A stretch of DNA of 64,000 nucleotides from contig NZ_RQJP01000007.1 in assembly GCF_003858645.1 (NCBI RefSeq), forward strand, positions 398,057-462,056, written 5' to 3'. This document shows, piece by piece, positions 38,911-47,439 of this stretch. The DNA comes from Larkinella knui (GTDB lineage Bacteria > Bacteroidota > Bacteroidia > Cytophagales > Spirosomataceae). Under the pieces are notes generated by a model, which saw only the letters and a list, made by a program, of their open reading frames with translations, was not told where the DNA came from and did no database searches. Each line of letters begins with the position of its first letter. The first letter of the stretch is position 1. Both the position numbers and the translations under genes were made by a program.

Positions 38911-38960
38911 CATTTGATAGCTAGCTTCCTGAACTCATCATTTCTCAATCGAAAAATGGA
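38911..38960 (+). repeat. Dispersed intergenic repeat, copy 6
   Basis: CATTTGATAGCTAGCTTCCTGAAC with an inserted GCTA and the TTTCTCAATCGAAAAAT tail. The inverted TTGGGGTCA pair and GGCTATTTCAGTGT follow downstream, extending the likeness to the copies at 3989 and 24009. Confidence 0.4.
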
Positions 38961-39137
38961 GCCAACTTGGGGTCAATATGTCCGTTCAAAAAAGTGTATT
39001 ATACTGAATTAATTTGACCCCATTTGTGTAAGGCTATTTCAGTGTATTACAACAGCCTCATCACTGGTTTTTCCAACTGGTGTGCCTGGCATTTGTCGAC
39101 GGCATGGCGAGGAATCGCAAAACGGTACGCGGGGCAA

Positions 39138-39341
39138 TCAGGTTTTTCGATTATTGTATTGCCAAGTTTCTTGAAGAAGACGAATCAGGTAGTAGGTAGT
39201 GGCATATTGTTCCATGAAGGCTACATCACCCGGTGGAACACAAGGGCATAGATATTCAATGATTTCGGCTTTTTCATTGGGCCTCAGTTCGCGGCGCGTT
39301 TCAATGAGTTTACCATAGTAGCGTATCTGTAGTGCATCCAT
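39138..39341 (-). CDS. Hypothetical small protein
   Basis: 67 residues, rich in charged and aromatic residues ([20 protein letters not shown]), with a composition like a real soluble protein. No family recognised, no operon partner, and repeat debris around it. It may be chance. Confidence 0.3.
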   Translation of the reverse strand: MDALQIRYYGKLIETRRELRPNEKAEIIEYLCPCVPPGDVAFMEQYATTYYLIRLLQETWQYNNRKT

Positions 39342-39585
39342 TTCCTATAACTGGTTTTCCGGTGTTGCACATCGAGATGGTTAACTTTTTCCTTTCAAGT
39401 CGGTTAAATATAAGCTGAATATTGTGACCCTAATCAGTTTAACCTTTCTACTAACTATCATTCAATAATCAAAGATACGACTCATAAGGTGGGGCTACCT
39501 GTGTATCGAAACAACACCATTATGCATCGTTTTGATAAACAGTAATAATTCAAGTGTTCAACTTGCGTGGGTTTTTCCTGCTCAG

Positions 39586-39708
39586 CTATAGGATAATGCC
39601 AAACGGTATGGCGGTGCTTATAGCAGCCCGTTGCACAAACCCTTTTGAGTTGTACTTCCATTCTGCCCGCCAGCCCCTTTCAATCCAGGGATTGGAAAAA
39701 TGCCGCAT
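39586..39708 (-). pseudogene. Duplicated C-terminal fragment of the 40872-41423 gene
   Basis: A 40-residue frame whose ATG directly follows the stop codon of the MRJP/SMP-30-like gene. Its sequence SNPWIERGWRAEWKYN matches PNPWIERGWRAEWKYN near the C-terminus of the tail-anchored protein at 40872-41423, and DNA identity is clear over about 50 bases. A hydrophobic end (AISTAIPFGIIL) takes the place of the parent's membrane helix. It is the stump of a tandem paralogue. Confidence 0.65.
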
Positions 39709-40740
39709 TTAGGCATTCGGCAATTTCATCCGGTAAATGGCATACGGTGTTGTTCTTTTGTTTTCGCCGTCATTGTAATCGGGTTGCTTATTGATCTGAG
39801 AGCAACTGATGTATAAATAATCATCCGTCGAAATCGAAAAACTATCGGGCCATATCAGCCTTTCATCGGACACGACCTCTTCCATCTGATGCGCAGGCGT
39901 TAGTTGCACCATCTTGTAGTGCTGGTAATCGCCCAGGTACAGGTTGCCGTTTTTGTCAAAGATCATCCCGTCCGTCACCGCAAACCGTCCCAAATCTTCC
40001 ACCGCAGCTTCCCGTTGGTCTTCCGGCAATGCTTCGTTCCGCAAAAATTCCGTGCGAATGCGGTAGAGTTTGTTATCGGTGAGCGGTTTGTAATACAGCC
40101 ATTCGCCATCCGGTGTTAAGGCAATGCCATCGGATTGAAGGTGTACTGGCTGACCCTGTTTTTTAAATTCCTTCCCGTCTATGATCAGTGTAAAGGAAGG
40201 GTCGTGTTTTACCGAATAGTGATGGCGCAATACCTGCCGGATTGTTCCCGTTTCCAGATTAACCACCACAATCCCCCCTTCATTGGAGTTCGTTAAATAC
40301 GCTACTTTTCTTTGGGTATCGACCCGCACATCGTTGATATAGCTTTTGTTGCTGAGTACACCCTCAAACCGGTATACGTTTTCGATGCTATCGGTAGCCA
40401 GGTTGATTTTGACCAGCTTAAAACAAGCGTCATACACCTGTTCCATGTTCGGGCAGGCCGGGTCCACCACCCACAGGTTGTTCTCCGCGTCAACATACAC
40501 CGCCTGCACACAAACCCATTTATTCGTTCCGGTGTCCCCTTCCTGCCAGTTGTTCCACTGCTCGTCCGGATACGGTTTCACCCGGTTATTAGGGAAGATT
40601 TCTACTACACCGTACTGGTGGGGTCCGGGCCATAACGGATAACAGGTAAACAAACGACCGTCTTTCGTGATCGCCACACCGGTTAATTGGTACGTGTCGT
40701 CTAAAAAGACTTGTTCCAGTTGATGACTGCTCATACTCAT
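39709..40740 (-). CDS. MRJP/SMP-30-like beta-propeller protein
   Basis: 343 residues resembling the major-royal-jelly-protein/L-dopachrome tautomerase-related family, akin to SMP-30 gluconolactonases: LTGVAITKDGRLFTCYPLWPG, VQAVYVDAENNLWVVDPACP, INDVRVDTQRKVAYLTNSNEGGIVVVNLETG and DGIALTPDGEWLYYKPL. No signal peptide, so cytoplasmic. It is the last intact gene of a three-gene minus-strand group with an alcohol dehydrogenase and a tail-anchored protein. A lactonase or sugar-acid role is only inferred. Confidence 0.75.
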   Translation of the reverse strand: MSMSSHQLEQVFLDDTYQLTGVAITKDGRLFTCYPLWPGPHQYGVVEIFPNNRVKPYPDEQWNNWQEGDTGTNKWVCVQAVYVDAENNLWVVDPACPNMEQVYDACFKLVKINLATDSIENVYRFEGVLSNKSYINDVRVDTQRKVAYLTNSNEGGIVVVNLETGTIRQVLRHHYSVKHDPSFTLIIDGKEFKKQGQPVHLQSDGIALTPDGEWLYYKPLTDNKLYRIRTEFLRNEALPEDQREAAVEDLGRFAVTDGMIFDKNGNLYLGDYQHYKMVQLTPAHQMEEVVSDERLIWPDSFSISTDDYLYISCSQINKQPDYNDGENKRTTPYAIYRMKLPNA

Positions 40741-40871
40741 AATTGGATCGGTTTAATTGTTAGAGCACCAGTAAATAGGTAACTTGTAACTCGCCGGGTA
40801 ATAACGTATCAACCCAAAAGGGTTCAGCTTGTGGCCTCTTCTGGGTTGATACAATAAATCCCACCCGCTTA

Positions 40872-41423
40872 CTAAACCGACTTATGCTTGTTCTTCCGTT
40901 TCATCACCATGAAACCGGCCGTGATCAGCAAGGCCGTCGTCGCGGCCTTTTGGATAAAAGCAGGCCGGTTGTACTTCCATTCCGCTCGCCAGCCCCGCTC
41001 AATCCAGGGATTGGGAAGTATGCCGTGTGCCAAGTCAGTTATCTTTCCCTCAATGGCGTTGATCCGGTCGGCCAATATCAGCGTCATCCAGTGCGTAGCA
41101 GTCGCTTCACTATACTGATAGGCATAGCGACGAATAGCCCCACTTAGACCGGAAGGTGGTGAGGAATTACCAAATACTCGGGTAACACCGGGTCGCTCCA
41201 CCGAATGCAAGACCTCAATGTCGATGCGCTGCTGGGGGGCTTTTTCATAATTGAGCCGCTCGTGGTCCGCACCGTTCCAATGCTTCATGGGGTAGGTGGG
41301 ATCATTTTCCGGATCTGCATCCATGCCCCAGCCGGGGATGTCTTTGGTGCGCTTATCCCGGTTTCGATCCGCAATCTTGCGGTCCTGAAATTCGTCTATT
41401 TTATCTTCTAATACGGTTTGCAT
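40872..41423 (-). CDS. Unrecognised C-tail-anchored protein
   Basis: 183 residues. The first 75 are highly charged (DKIDEFQDRKIADRNRDKRTKDIPGWGMDADPENDPTYPMK, described here in part). A helical middle and a C-terminal membrane helix (AATTALLITAGFMVM) followed by KRKNKHK suggest tail anchoring with the body in the cytoplasm. It ends 132 bases before the MRJP-like gene and starts 11 bases after the alcohol dehydrogenase, so it is cotranscribed. A broken copy of its tail lies at 39586-39708. No family recognised. Confidence 0.6.
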   Translation of the reverse strand: MQTVLEDKIDEFQDRKIADRNRDKRTKDIPGWGMDADPENDPTYPMKHWNGADHERLNYEKAPQQRIDIEVLHSVERPGVTRVFGNSSPPSGLSGAIRRYAYQYSEATATHWMTLILADRINAIEGKITDLAHGILPNPWIERGWRAEWKYNRPAFIQKAATTALLITAGFMVMKRKNKHKSV

Positions 41424-41434
41424 ACGATAAGGTT

Positions 41435-42595
41435 TTAAGCCGCATTGGCGCGTGGAGGAATTAATAAGGGTTTGATGATGTGGTCCAGCTTACTGGAAAA
41501 CATGCGGTACGCATCCGGTACTTCTTCCAGCGGAAGCCGGTGGGTAATCATTTCCTTGGGATTGATTCGCCCGCTCATGATGTGATCAATCAGCTTGGGC
41601 AGCAGCCGTTTCACCGAGGCCTGGTTGGCCCGTAAGGTAATCCCTTTATTCATGAGACTTCCGATGGGTGCCAGGTTCCAGGGCGGACCGTATACCCCGA
41701 TGATGGAAACAATGCCGCCTTTTTTTACCGAGTTAATCGCCCAGTGCAGGGCTGTGGCATCGCCGGCTTGCAAAAGCAGTCCTTTACCGGTGATAGTTTG
41801 TAAGGCACTGCCGGTGCCATCGCAGCCTACCGCATCGATACATACGTCAGCGCCAAAGTAATCGGTGGCTTTTTTTAAGAACAACACCGGGTCTCTCATT
41901 TCCCGAAAGTTGTAAGCCTCGGCAAAAGCAAACTTGCGGGCAAACTCCAGGCGATAGTCGACGTGGTCAATCACAATGACCCGGGTAGCCCCGAAAAACC
42001 AGGCAAAGCGGGCCGCCATCAGACCAACCGGGCCGGCTCCAAATACCACCACAGTATCGCCTTTCTGGATGCCGCCCTGCTCGGCCGCCTGATAGCCCGT
42101 GGGTACGACATCCGTCAGAAGAACGGCGTTTTCCAGGTCCATTCCTTTGGGGATCACCGTTGGGCTCACATCGGCGTACGGTACCCGAACGTATTCGGCC
42201 TGTCCGCCATCATAGCCACCGCCGGTGTGCGCATAGCCAAAAAAGCCGCCGACGGCTGTGGCTTGCGGATTTGACTCATTGCAATTGCCGTAGAGTTCTT
42301 GCTTACAATGCGGACAGGTGCCACAGGCAACATTAAACGGCACTAGCACGTGGTCACCCACTTTCAGTTTTTGCACGCCCGAGCCTACCGCTTCGACTAC
42401 GCCGGTAAACTCATGGCCAAAGGTCATGCCCACCCGGGTATCGGGCACACGACCGTGATACAGGTGTAAGTCGGATCCGCAAATCAACGAACGCGTTACG
42501 CGCACAATCGCATCATAGGGATGCTTAATCTCTGGCTCGGGCTTATGACGGTCTAGCCTGATTTGACGGGCCCCGCGAAAATTCATTGCTAACAT
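41435..42595 (-). CDS. Zinc-dependent alcohol/formaldehyde dehydrogenase-like
   Basis: 386 residues of the medium-chain dehydrogenase family. Catalytic zinc site in RSLICGSDLHLYHG and GHEFTG; structural zinc cysteines in CGTCPHCKQELYGNC; NAD-binding GAGPVGLMAA (near residue 190). The length and the C-terminal half resemble glutathione-independent formaldehyde dehydrogenase relatives. First gene of a three-gene group; substrate unknown. Confidence 0.85.
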   Translation of the reverse strand: MLAMNFRGARQIRLDRHKPEPEIKHPYDAIVRVTRSLICGSDLHLYHGRVPDTRVGMTFGHEFTGVVEAVGSGVQKLKVGDHVLVPFNVACGTCPHCKQELYGNCNESNPQATAVGGFFGYAHTGGGYDGGQAEYVRVPYADVSPTVIPKGMDLENAVLLTDVVPTGYQAAEQGGIQKGDTVVVFGAGPVGLMAARFAWFFGATRVIVIDHVDYRLEFARKFAFAEAYNFREMRDPVLFLKKATDYFGADVCIDAVGCDGTGSALQTITGKGLLLQAGDATALHWAINSVKKGGIVSIIGVYGPPWNLAPIGSLMNKGITLRANQASVKRLLPKLIDHIMSGRINPKEMITHRLPLEEVPDAYRMFSSKLDHIIKPLLIPPRANAA

Positions 42596-43196
42596 AGCTT
42601 CCTGTCGTTAAACGTGATTGAACTATCTACTGAAGACGTCAAGCTGTTATGCCGCAAGCGGCTACCTACCACAGAGATAGGTCAAGGAGGAGTAACATCA
42701 ATTAAATTGTCTATCCACTACATGCACCCAAGCTTAGGAGGCAAGCGATTGGGTTATCCGAAGGAATGCTGCCTGTATCCGGCATGCCAGTCAACCGTTC
42801 CGAATACTTCTTCCCTTCAGACTGAGAAACAACTGCCCATCGTCTATCTGATTCCACAGATCCGTATTGTCTCGCAAGACAAGTGCCTTCGCCCGGTTGA
42901 CCCGCAGCCGAAGGGTTGCCCTTCCGTAAGCTGCCCATGAGGGCTCTAATAGCCGCAGCTATCAGCATCGTCTGGCCGCAAAGGCGACTTCTTTTAGTGT
43001 TTACTTTGCGTGAGATCCAGCCAACTTGGTCAAAGTCGCCTACTTGTCTGGACACAACTTTTGTTTAACAAGAAAGTTAATATGAAACTAAAAAAGTGAG
43101 GGTACGGGCGTATCTAAAAAATGGACCGTGCCGTTTTTTTGCTGGTCAACGGGCATTCGGCACTACCACCATAGGCGGAAAAGGCGGACGTGGCCC
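42596..43196. other. Intergenic region
   Basis: About 600 bases with no supportable gene or clear signal. Two overlapping frames of just over 100 codons exist, but their Cys-, Pro- and Ser-rich composition does not look like protein. Confidence 0.45.
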
Positions 43197-44462
43197 TTAA
43201 GTCTGCCCCTGAATGGACAGCCGTATCCGAAACAGGGTGCCTACACCTGGTCTGCTTTCGATCTCCAGACTAGCCAGTAACAGTTCACACAAACCCTTGA
43301 CGATGGATAAGCCCACTCCTTCCCCTTGGTGAGCAAACCCGGAGCGGGAGGAAAGGGCGGTAGCCGCTTGCTGAGCGTCGGACCTACCATTGGCCGCTGT
43401 GCTTTCGGGGGAGGGGACTCCCAGGTGGGGTAGTGAACCCGCCAGAGCCGCGGTAGACAAGCCCTGTCCCGAATCCTGCACGCTGACCATCCAGCGAGAC
43501 TCATTCTCCCGGCTCCAGCAGACCGATACCCAGCCCGTAGGGGTATGCTGGAGCGCGTTGAGCACCAGGTTCTGAATAATGCGTTGAAGCTGAAGGGGGT
43601 CACACTCGACCGGCAAGCTGGCCGGCCCGTCTGCTTTGAGTAAAAGCCCCCGCTCTGCGGCCAGCGGCTGGTAGCTCGCTACTAGACTGGTCAACAACGG
43701 ACCCGCATCCAGAGGCTGCATGTGCACGGTTTCCTGTCCTGCTTCTAACCGGGCCAGGTCCATCAACTGGGTAACCAGCGAGCGGCAAGTTGTCAGGTTC
43801 CGCAGTAACATGTCCAGCATCTGTTTACGCTCCTCTTGTGAATCCATCACCAGTTCCAATAAAGAAGCGGCTCCCTGAATGGCCCCGAAGCCACCCCGCA
43901 GGTCATGGGAGGAATGACGTAGGATCTCACTGCGTTGCTGGCTGAGCTCCTGAAGTTCCGCCAGGGCTTTTTCCAGGACATTAACCCGGCTGGCGGCCGC
44001 CGTACGTTGTAAGTCGGTAAACTGGCTCACACTACCGGTGTTGATCTGATTAACAAACGCAAAGAGGTGCTCATAGGCCAGGGTGATCAATGGGGAATCG
44101 GTTGAGGGGTAGAGTTGCCAGAAGGTCCGCAATTCGGCCAGCATACTCTGACTTAAATAGTGCATCTCGGCCAACAATTCGGCCAAGATATAGCCCTTCC
44201 GCCAGCGAAGAAGGCCATGGTCAGCGGCTAAGCGGTCCACCTGGGCTTCCTGGTCCTGATGCTGCAACTGCTGCTGGAGCACATTGAGCATGAACGGGAC
44301 TTTGTTGGTAAACTCGTCCCAGCTTAAGCGGTTGACGCTTCTCAGGCCCGGATCGTTCTCACAAGCGGTTCGCCAGTTGGTCAGCAGCGCTGGGCGCCGG
44401 ACGGCCAAAAAAGAGGCGAGTTGGCCTAACGGAGCCGACTCTGAATGGGCAGGGGATATCAT
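43197..44462 (-). CDS. Cytoplasmic sensor histidine kinase (RsbRD-like N-terminus)
   Basis: 421 residues. The N-terminal 160 resemble the RsbRD helical domain (LLTNWRTACENDPG ... EFTNKVPFMLNVLQQQL). H-box EILRHSSHDLRGGFGAIQGA, then ATPase with NLVLNALQHT, DSGQGLS and GVGLSIVKGL. No membrane segments and no adjacent response regulator. H-box RGG replaces the usual RTP, as in other members of this subgroup. Confidence 0.8.
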   Translation of the reverse strand: MISPAHSESAPLGQLASFLAVRRPALLTNWRTACENDPGLRSVNRLSWDEFTNKVPFMLNVLQQQLQHQDQEAQVDRLAADHGLLRWRKGYILAELLAEMHYLSQSMLAELRTFWQLYPSTDSPLITLAYEHLFAFVNQINTGSVSQFTDLQRTAAASRVNVLEKALAELQELSQQRSEILRHSSHDLRGGFGAIQGAASLLELVMDSQEERKQMLDMLLRNLTTCRSLVTQLMDLARLEAGQETVHMQPLDAGPLLTSLVASYQPLAAERGLLLKADGPASLPVECDPLQLQRIIQNLVLNALQHTPTGWVSVCWSRENESRWMVSVQDSGQGLSTAALAGSLPHLGVPSPESTAANGRSDAQQAATALSSRSGFAHQGEGVGLSIVKGLCELLLASLEIESRPGVGTLFRIRLSIQGQT

Positions 44463-45442
44463 GTGGTTGAGCTGGAAAGATCCCTACATCCGGCAGGAGC
44501 GGTTCGTCCGGAGGAAGTGATCCCAACTGGGCAACCAGGCGACAGGAACGTATACACAAACCGTTATCCGTTCGCCTGAGGTAACACTTGTTTAATCGAG
44601 TTGTTTAGAAAATTAGAATTTCTTTTCGTAAAATCTTTGTGCTTTGCAGATCTTCCTGCTATCAGCGGCCCGCAAGGTGGCCCGACGACTCCCTTTTCCC
44701 CACATCCGGTATGGCCTCGTTCCTGGAGGGCCCTTTATCGACTCTAGCTGGACTAAACCAAATGGTTTACGCTTCCACTCACGGATCCATTCAGTGCGGA
44801 GAGCCGATCATGGCGGGAAGCTATATCGTCCTGAGTAAGAACCAGCATGAACCCCTATACGGCATATGTCTATCCTGGTTCTCTGGTGTCTACCCTCACA
44901 GCAGGGAATGGCACCAATTGCCGGTGCTGTATTTAGGTAATTTCGTTTTATTATCAAGCTATTAAAGGCGTTTATCGAGTGAACTAACAGCCTAGAAAAC
45001 AATGCCGAATGGAAAGTCAATCGTTACCGATAGGGGGTACATCGACAAAAAGGCACGGTGCAGGCCTCGCCGTGGCGCCCCACCTCTGAAAAATCACAGT
45101 CCGTCCTGGGTCGGCACCGCCAGGGCGGACCGTATCGATTACGCCTGGTCACAGGAGCGGTCGCGTCTTCGCTGTACTATACGGCTCTTTTTCTGATCAT
45201 GTAATGCAGCGACCGGTACGCCGGAGCGGGAACGCAGCTAATGGTAGAAACAGATTCGTATCCCATTGGTTACTCCAACTGTGTTAGCTACCCCATCAAG
45301 GCAACGCACCTGAACAGCAGCACAATCGCTAGCAGATCAAATCAAAAGCGCTTGTTTTCATCTGACTATAAGGAGCGAGAACATGAATAAACGGCAACCG
45401 CCTTTGGCAAAGAGCGTCGCCGTTAGAATCAAGTTTTCAAGC
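44463..45442. other. Intergenic region without recognisable gene
   Basis: Nearly 1 kb. Several overlapping frames of 60-108 codons exist, but none shows family motifs or plausible composition. G+C content rises around 45040-45180, possibly a relic of a lost gene. Confidence 0.45.
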
Positions 45443-45991
45443 TTATTGAAGCGGACCAATTAACTCGATGAACGTACCGTCGGGATCCTGCACAAAAACA
45501 AAGTGCGCTTTGGCATTCAGGGGTGTAGGGGTGCTACCCAGAAACGGCACCTTCAGGTGCGTTAGCCGGTCGATAATGGGTTGCAGCGCTTTCACCTGAA
45601 TGGTGATATATTGCATGCCTGTGTCGTCCTGAATATGTTTGGGCTTCGGATGCGCCGGTTTGCTGCCCAAACTCATCAGCTTCCAGTCGGTGGCTTCAGG
45701 GCTGTTTTCGAGCTTCAGGATGGTTACGTTCGTGGCTACACCATTGGTCAGGCCGGAACGTTTGCCGAACTCTTCATTGATGGTAAAGCTGCCGGTTTTG
45801 ACCATACCGATTCCATTCACGTAAAAGTCCAGCGAGCGTTCGAGGTCGGACACTACCACCCCTACGCCAATTGTTTTGCTGGCGAAATTGGATTGCCCCA
45901 GCGCGCTAAGTGCACACCCAAGTATTATTAGTGTTATTTTGGCCCATCTATAGAAAGACACCCTCGTTTTGTTCTTCTTGAAAGGAATCAT
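45443..45991 (-). CDS. Exported VOC/glyoxalase-family protein
   Basis: 182 residues. An N-terminal signal peptide (ITLIILGCALSALGQ) precedes one vicinal-oxygen-chelate unit: IGVGVVVSDLERSLDFYVNGIGM, MQYITIQVKALQPIIDRL and VQDPDGTFIELI. The DPDGTFIEL end holds the usual metal-binding Glu. Periplasmic export is less common for this family. Substrate unknown. Confidence 0.75.
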   Translation of the reverse strand: MIPFKKNKTRVSFYRWAKITLIILGCALSALGQSNFASKTIGVGVVVSDLERSLDFYVNGIGMVKTGSFTINEEFGKRSGLTNGVATNVTILKLENSPEATDWKLMSLGSKPAHPKPKHIQDDTGMQYITIQVKALQPIIDRLTHLKVPFLGSTPTPLNAKAHFVFVQDPDGTFIELIGPLQ

Positions 45992-46337
45992 TGGTTACTT
46001 CGTTATAAGTCTGATTTGATGTAAACCCGGAGTGATCGTCCCGTTACTAACTGTGATTTTTAGTATAATCGCTTCCTTGTCCTCTGCTTTCAATCGGATC
46101 GTTTTCCCTCGACAAAAAGGATCTCGGCTGGTTTTTCGTTGCTTACCAAGCTCATGGTCTCCGGCTTTATGGTATCTAAAGTCCGAATATCACTATTCCT
46201 ACCCGACCGGTTTTTGTTTTGCAATTGGTAGGTGCCTCAACTAATTTTTGATCGTCCTGTTGGCCTGACGCTGAACTTTAGCCTAGTTTGGGTCCTTAAG
46301 GGAACGGCCTTCTGACTGGAAAGTCCTGTCAGTTCAT
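45992..46337. other. Intergenic region
   Basis: About 345 bases, no supportable gene or signal seen. Confidence 0.45.
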
Positions 46338-47438
46338 TCATCCAGGCTGGAGCGGCAGCCGGACCGCTACGGTCGTCCAGCTATCGGGCTGGCTTTCAAT
46401 TTCCAGCGAACCGTTGTTTAATTCTACCAGCTTTTTTACAATAGCCAATCCCAGACCAAATCCCTGTTGTTCGTATTGCTGGCGGTCAAACTGGCTGTAC
46501 GGTTCGATTCGGGTCCAATCTTCCGGCTTGAAAAACCGGCCTTCATTTGATATGGCCAGCAGATAACTATCAGTTTCCTGGCGTCCGGTTACCGCTACGA
46601 GACCGGCTTTGTCCGAAAACTTGACCGCATTATCCAGCAGTTCATCTAAAATAATGCGAAGATTATCGTCCGAAATACGGAGTTGGGCGGTTGCCACATC
46701 AACCCGCCGATTGATTTCCTGATCCTGCCGCTTTTCAACGTGCTGGATCTGTTTTTCAATCGTTTCCGAATCAATGGTGGTCTGACCGGTCGTAAAAACC
46801 AGGTAGACCTCATGGGAGGGATTCGCGCATTTCAGGATATCCATCAGTCGCACGTTGTCCAACGATCGTTTTAGTCGCAAACCGCAAACCCGGATCATCT
46901 CCAGCATGGATACCGTATCTTCGCGATCGAATTCGTCGAAATGATCGATCAGCAGGTTCGTAAATCCTATAATTCCGCCGAGTGGCGTGTTGTGTTCGTG
47001 ACCGGCCGTTTGGGCAACTCTAAGGTGCTGCTCGTTCAATTGGGCCAGAAGGCTGGCTTTTCTCAGGGCTTCGCGTTGTAATCGGGCTTGAATGGCCAGC
47101 AGGAGATTTTGGCTGGTAAATGGTTTGGTCAGATAATCATCGGCCCCGAGGGCCATCCCCCGTCGCAAATCCGTCATATCCGCTTTGGCGGTTAAGAACA
47201 CAAAAGGAACACTGGCCAGGGAGCGATTACCCCGTACGGCTTCCAGAACTTGATGCCCGTCCATACCCGGCATCATGATATCGCACAGAATCAGATCGGG
47301 TTGCTTCAGGATTGCCTGGGTGACACCCTGGATTCCGTCCGGAGCGGTTTCAACGTCAAACCCGTTCAGGCCCAGCCATTCGGCTATGTTTTCACGAATT
47401 TGTACTTCATCTTCAATAATTAAAATCTGCGTTGACAT
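46338..47438 (-). CDS. Response regulator-histidine kinase hybrid (REC-HisKA-HATPase)
   Basis: 366 residues: N-terminal receiver (ILIIEDE, phospho-Asp in LILCDIMMPGMDG, Lys in YLTKPF), then an unusual H-box (QTAGHEHNTPLGGIIGF) and ATPase (LDELLDNAVKFS, GFGLGLAIVKKL). The usual D.G.G box is replaced by NEGRFF. It starts 1 base after the stop of the large PAS kinase upstream, so the two are translated together. It probably receives phosphate from that kinase. Confidence 0.82.
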   Translation of the reverse strand: MSTQILIIEDEVQIRENIAEWLGLNGFDVETAPDGIQGVTQAILKQPDLILCDIMMPGMDGHQVLEAVRGNRSLASVPFVFLTAKADMTDLRRGMALGADDYLTKPFTSQNLLLAIQARLQREALRKASLLAQLNEQHLRVAQTAGHEHNTPLGGIIGFTNLLIDHFDEFDREDTVSMLEMIRVCGLRLKRSLDNVRLMDILKCANPSHEVYLVFTTGQTTIDSETIEKQIQHVEKRQDQEINRRVDVATAQLRISDDNLRIILDELLDNAVKFSDKAGLVAVTGRQETDSYLLAISNEGRFFKPEDWTRIEPYSQFDRQQYEQQGFGLGLAIVKKLVELNNGSLEIESQPDSWTTVAVRLPLQPG

Positions 47439-47439
47439 G

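Larger units (their letters stand above)
38575..39585. other. Long intergenic region with repeats
   Basis: About 1 kb. It contains a G+C-rich repeat (38605-38735), a dispersed repeat copy (38911-38960), a TTGGGGTCA/TGACCCCA inverted pair (about 38968-39023) typical of IS debris, and one possible small gene at 39138-39341. Confidence 0.5.

Noticed and set aside
42614..42940. 108-codon open frame with an opposing 114-codon frame
   Set aside because: Cys/Pro/Ser-rich composition and no family likeness; likely chance.
44639..44965. 108-codon open frame
   Set aside because: No motif, overlapping frames on both strands, and odd composition; likely chance.
45383..45463. 26-codon frame with a good AAGGAG site
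   Set aside because: It overlaps the 3' end of the VOC gene on the other strand, has no family likeness, and is too short to support.
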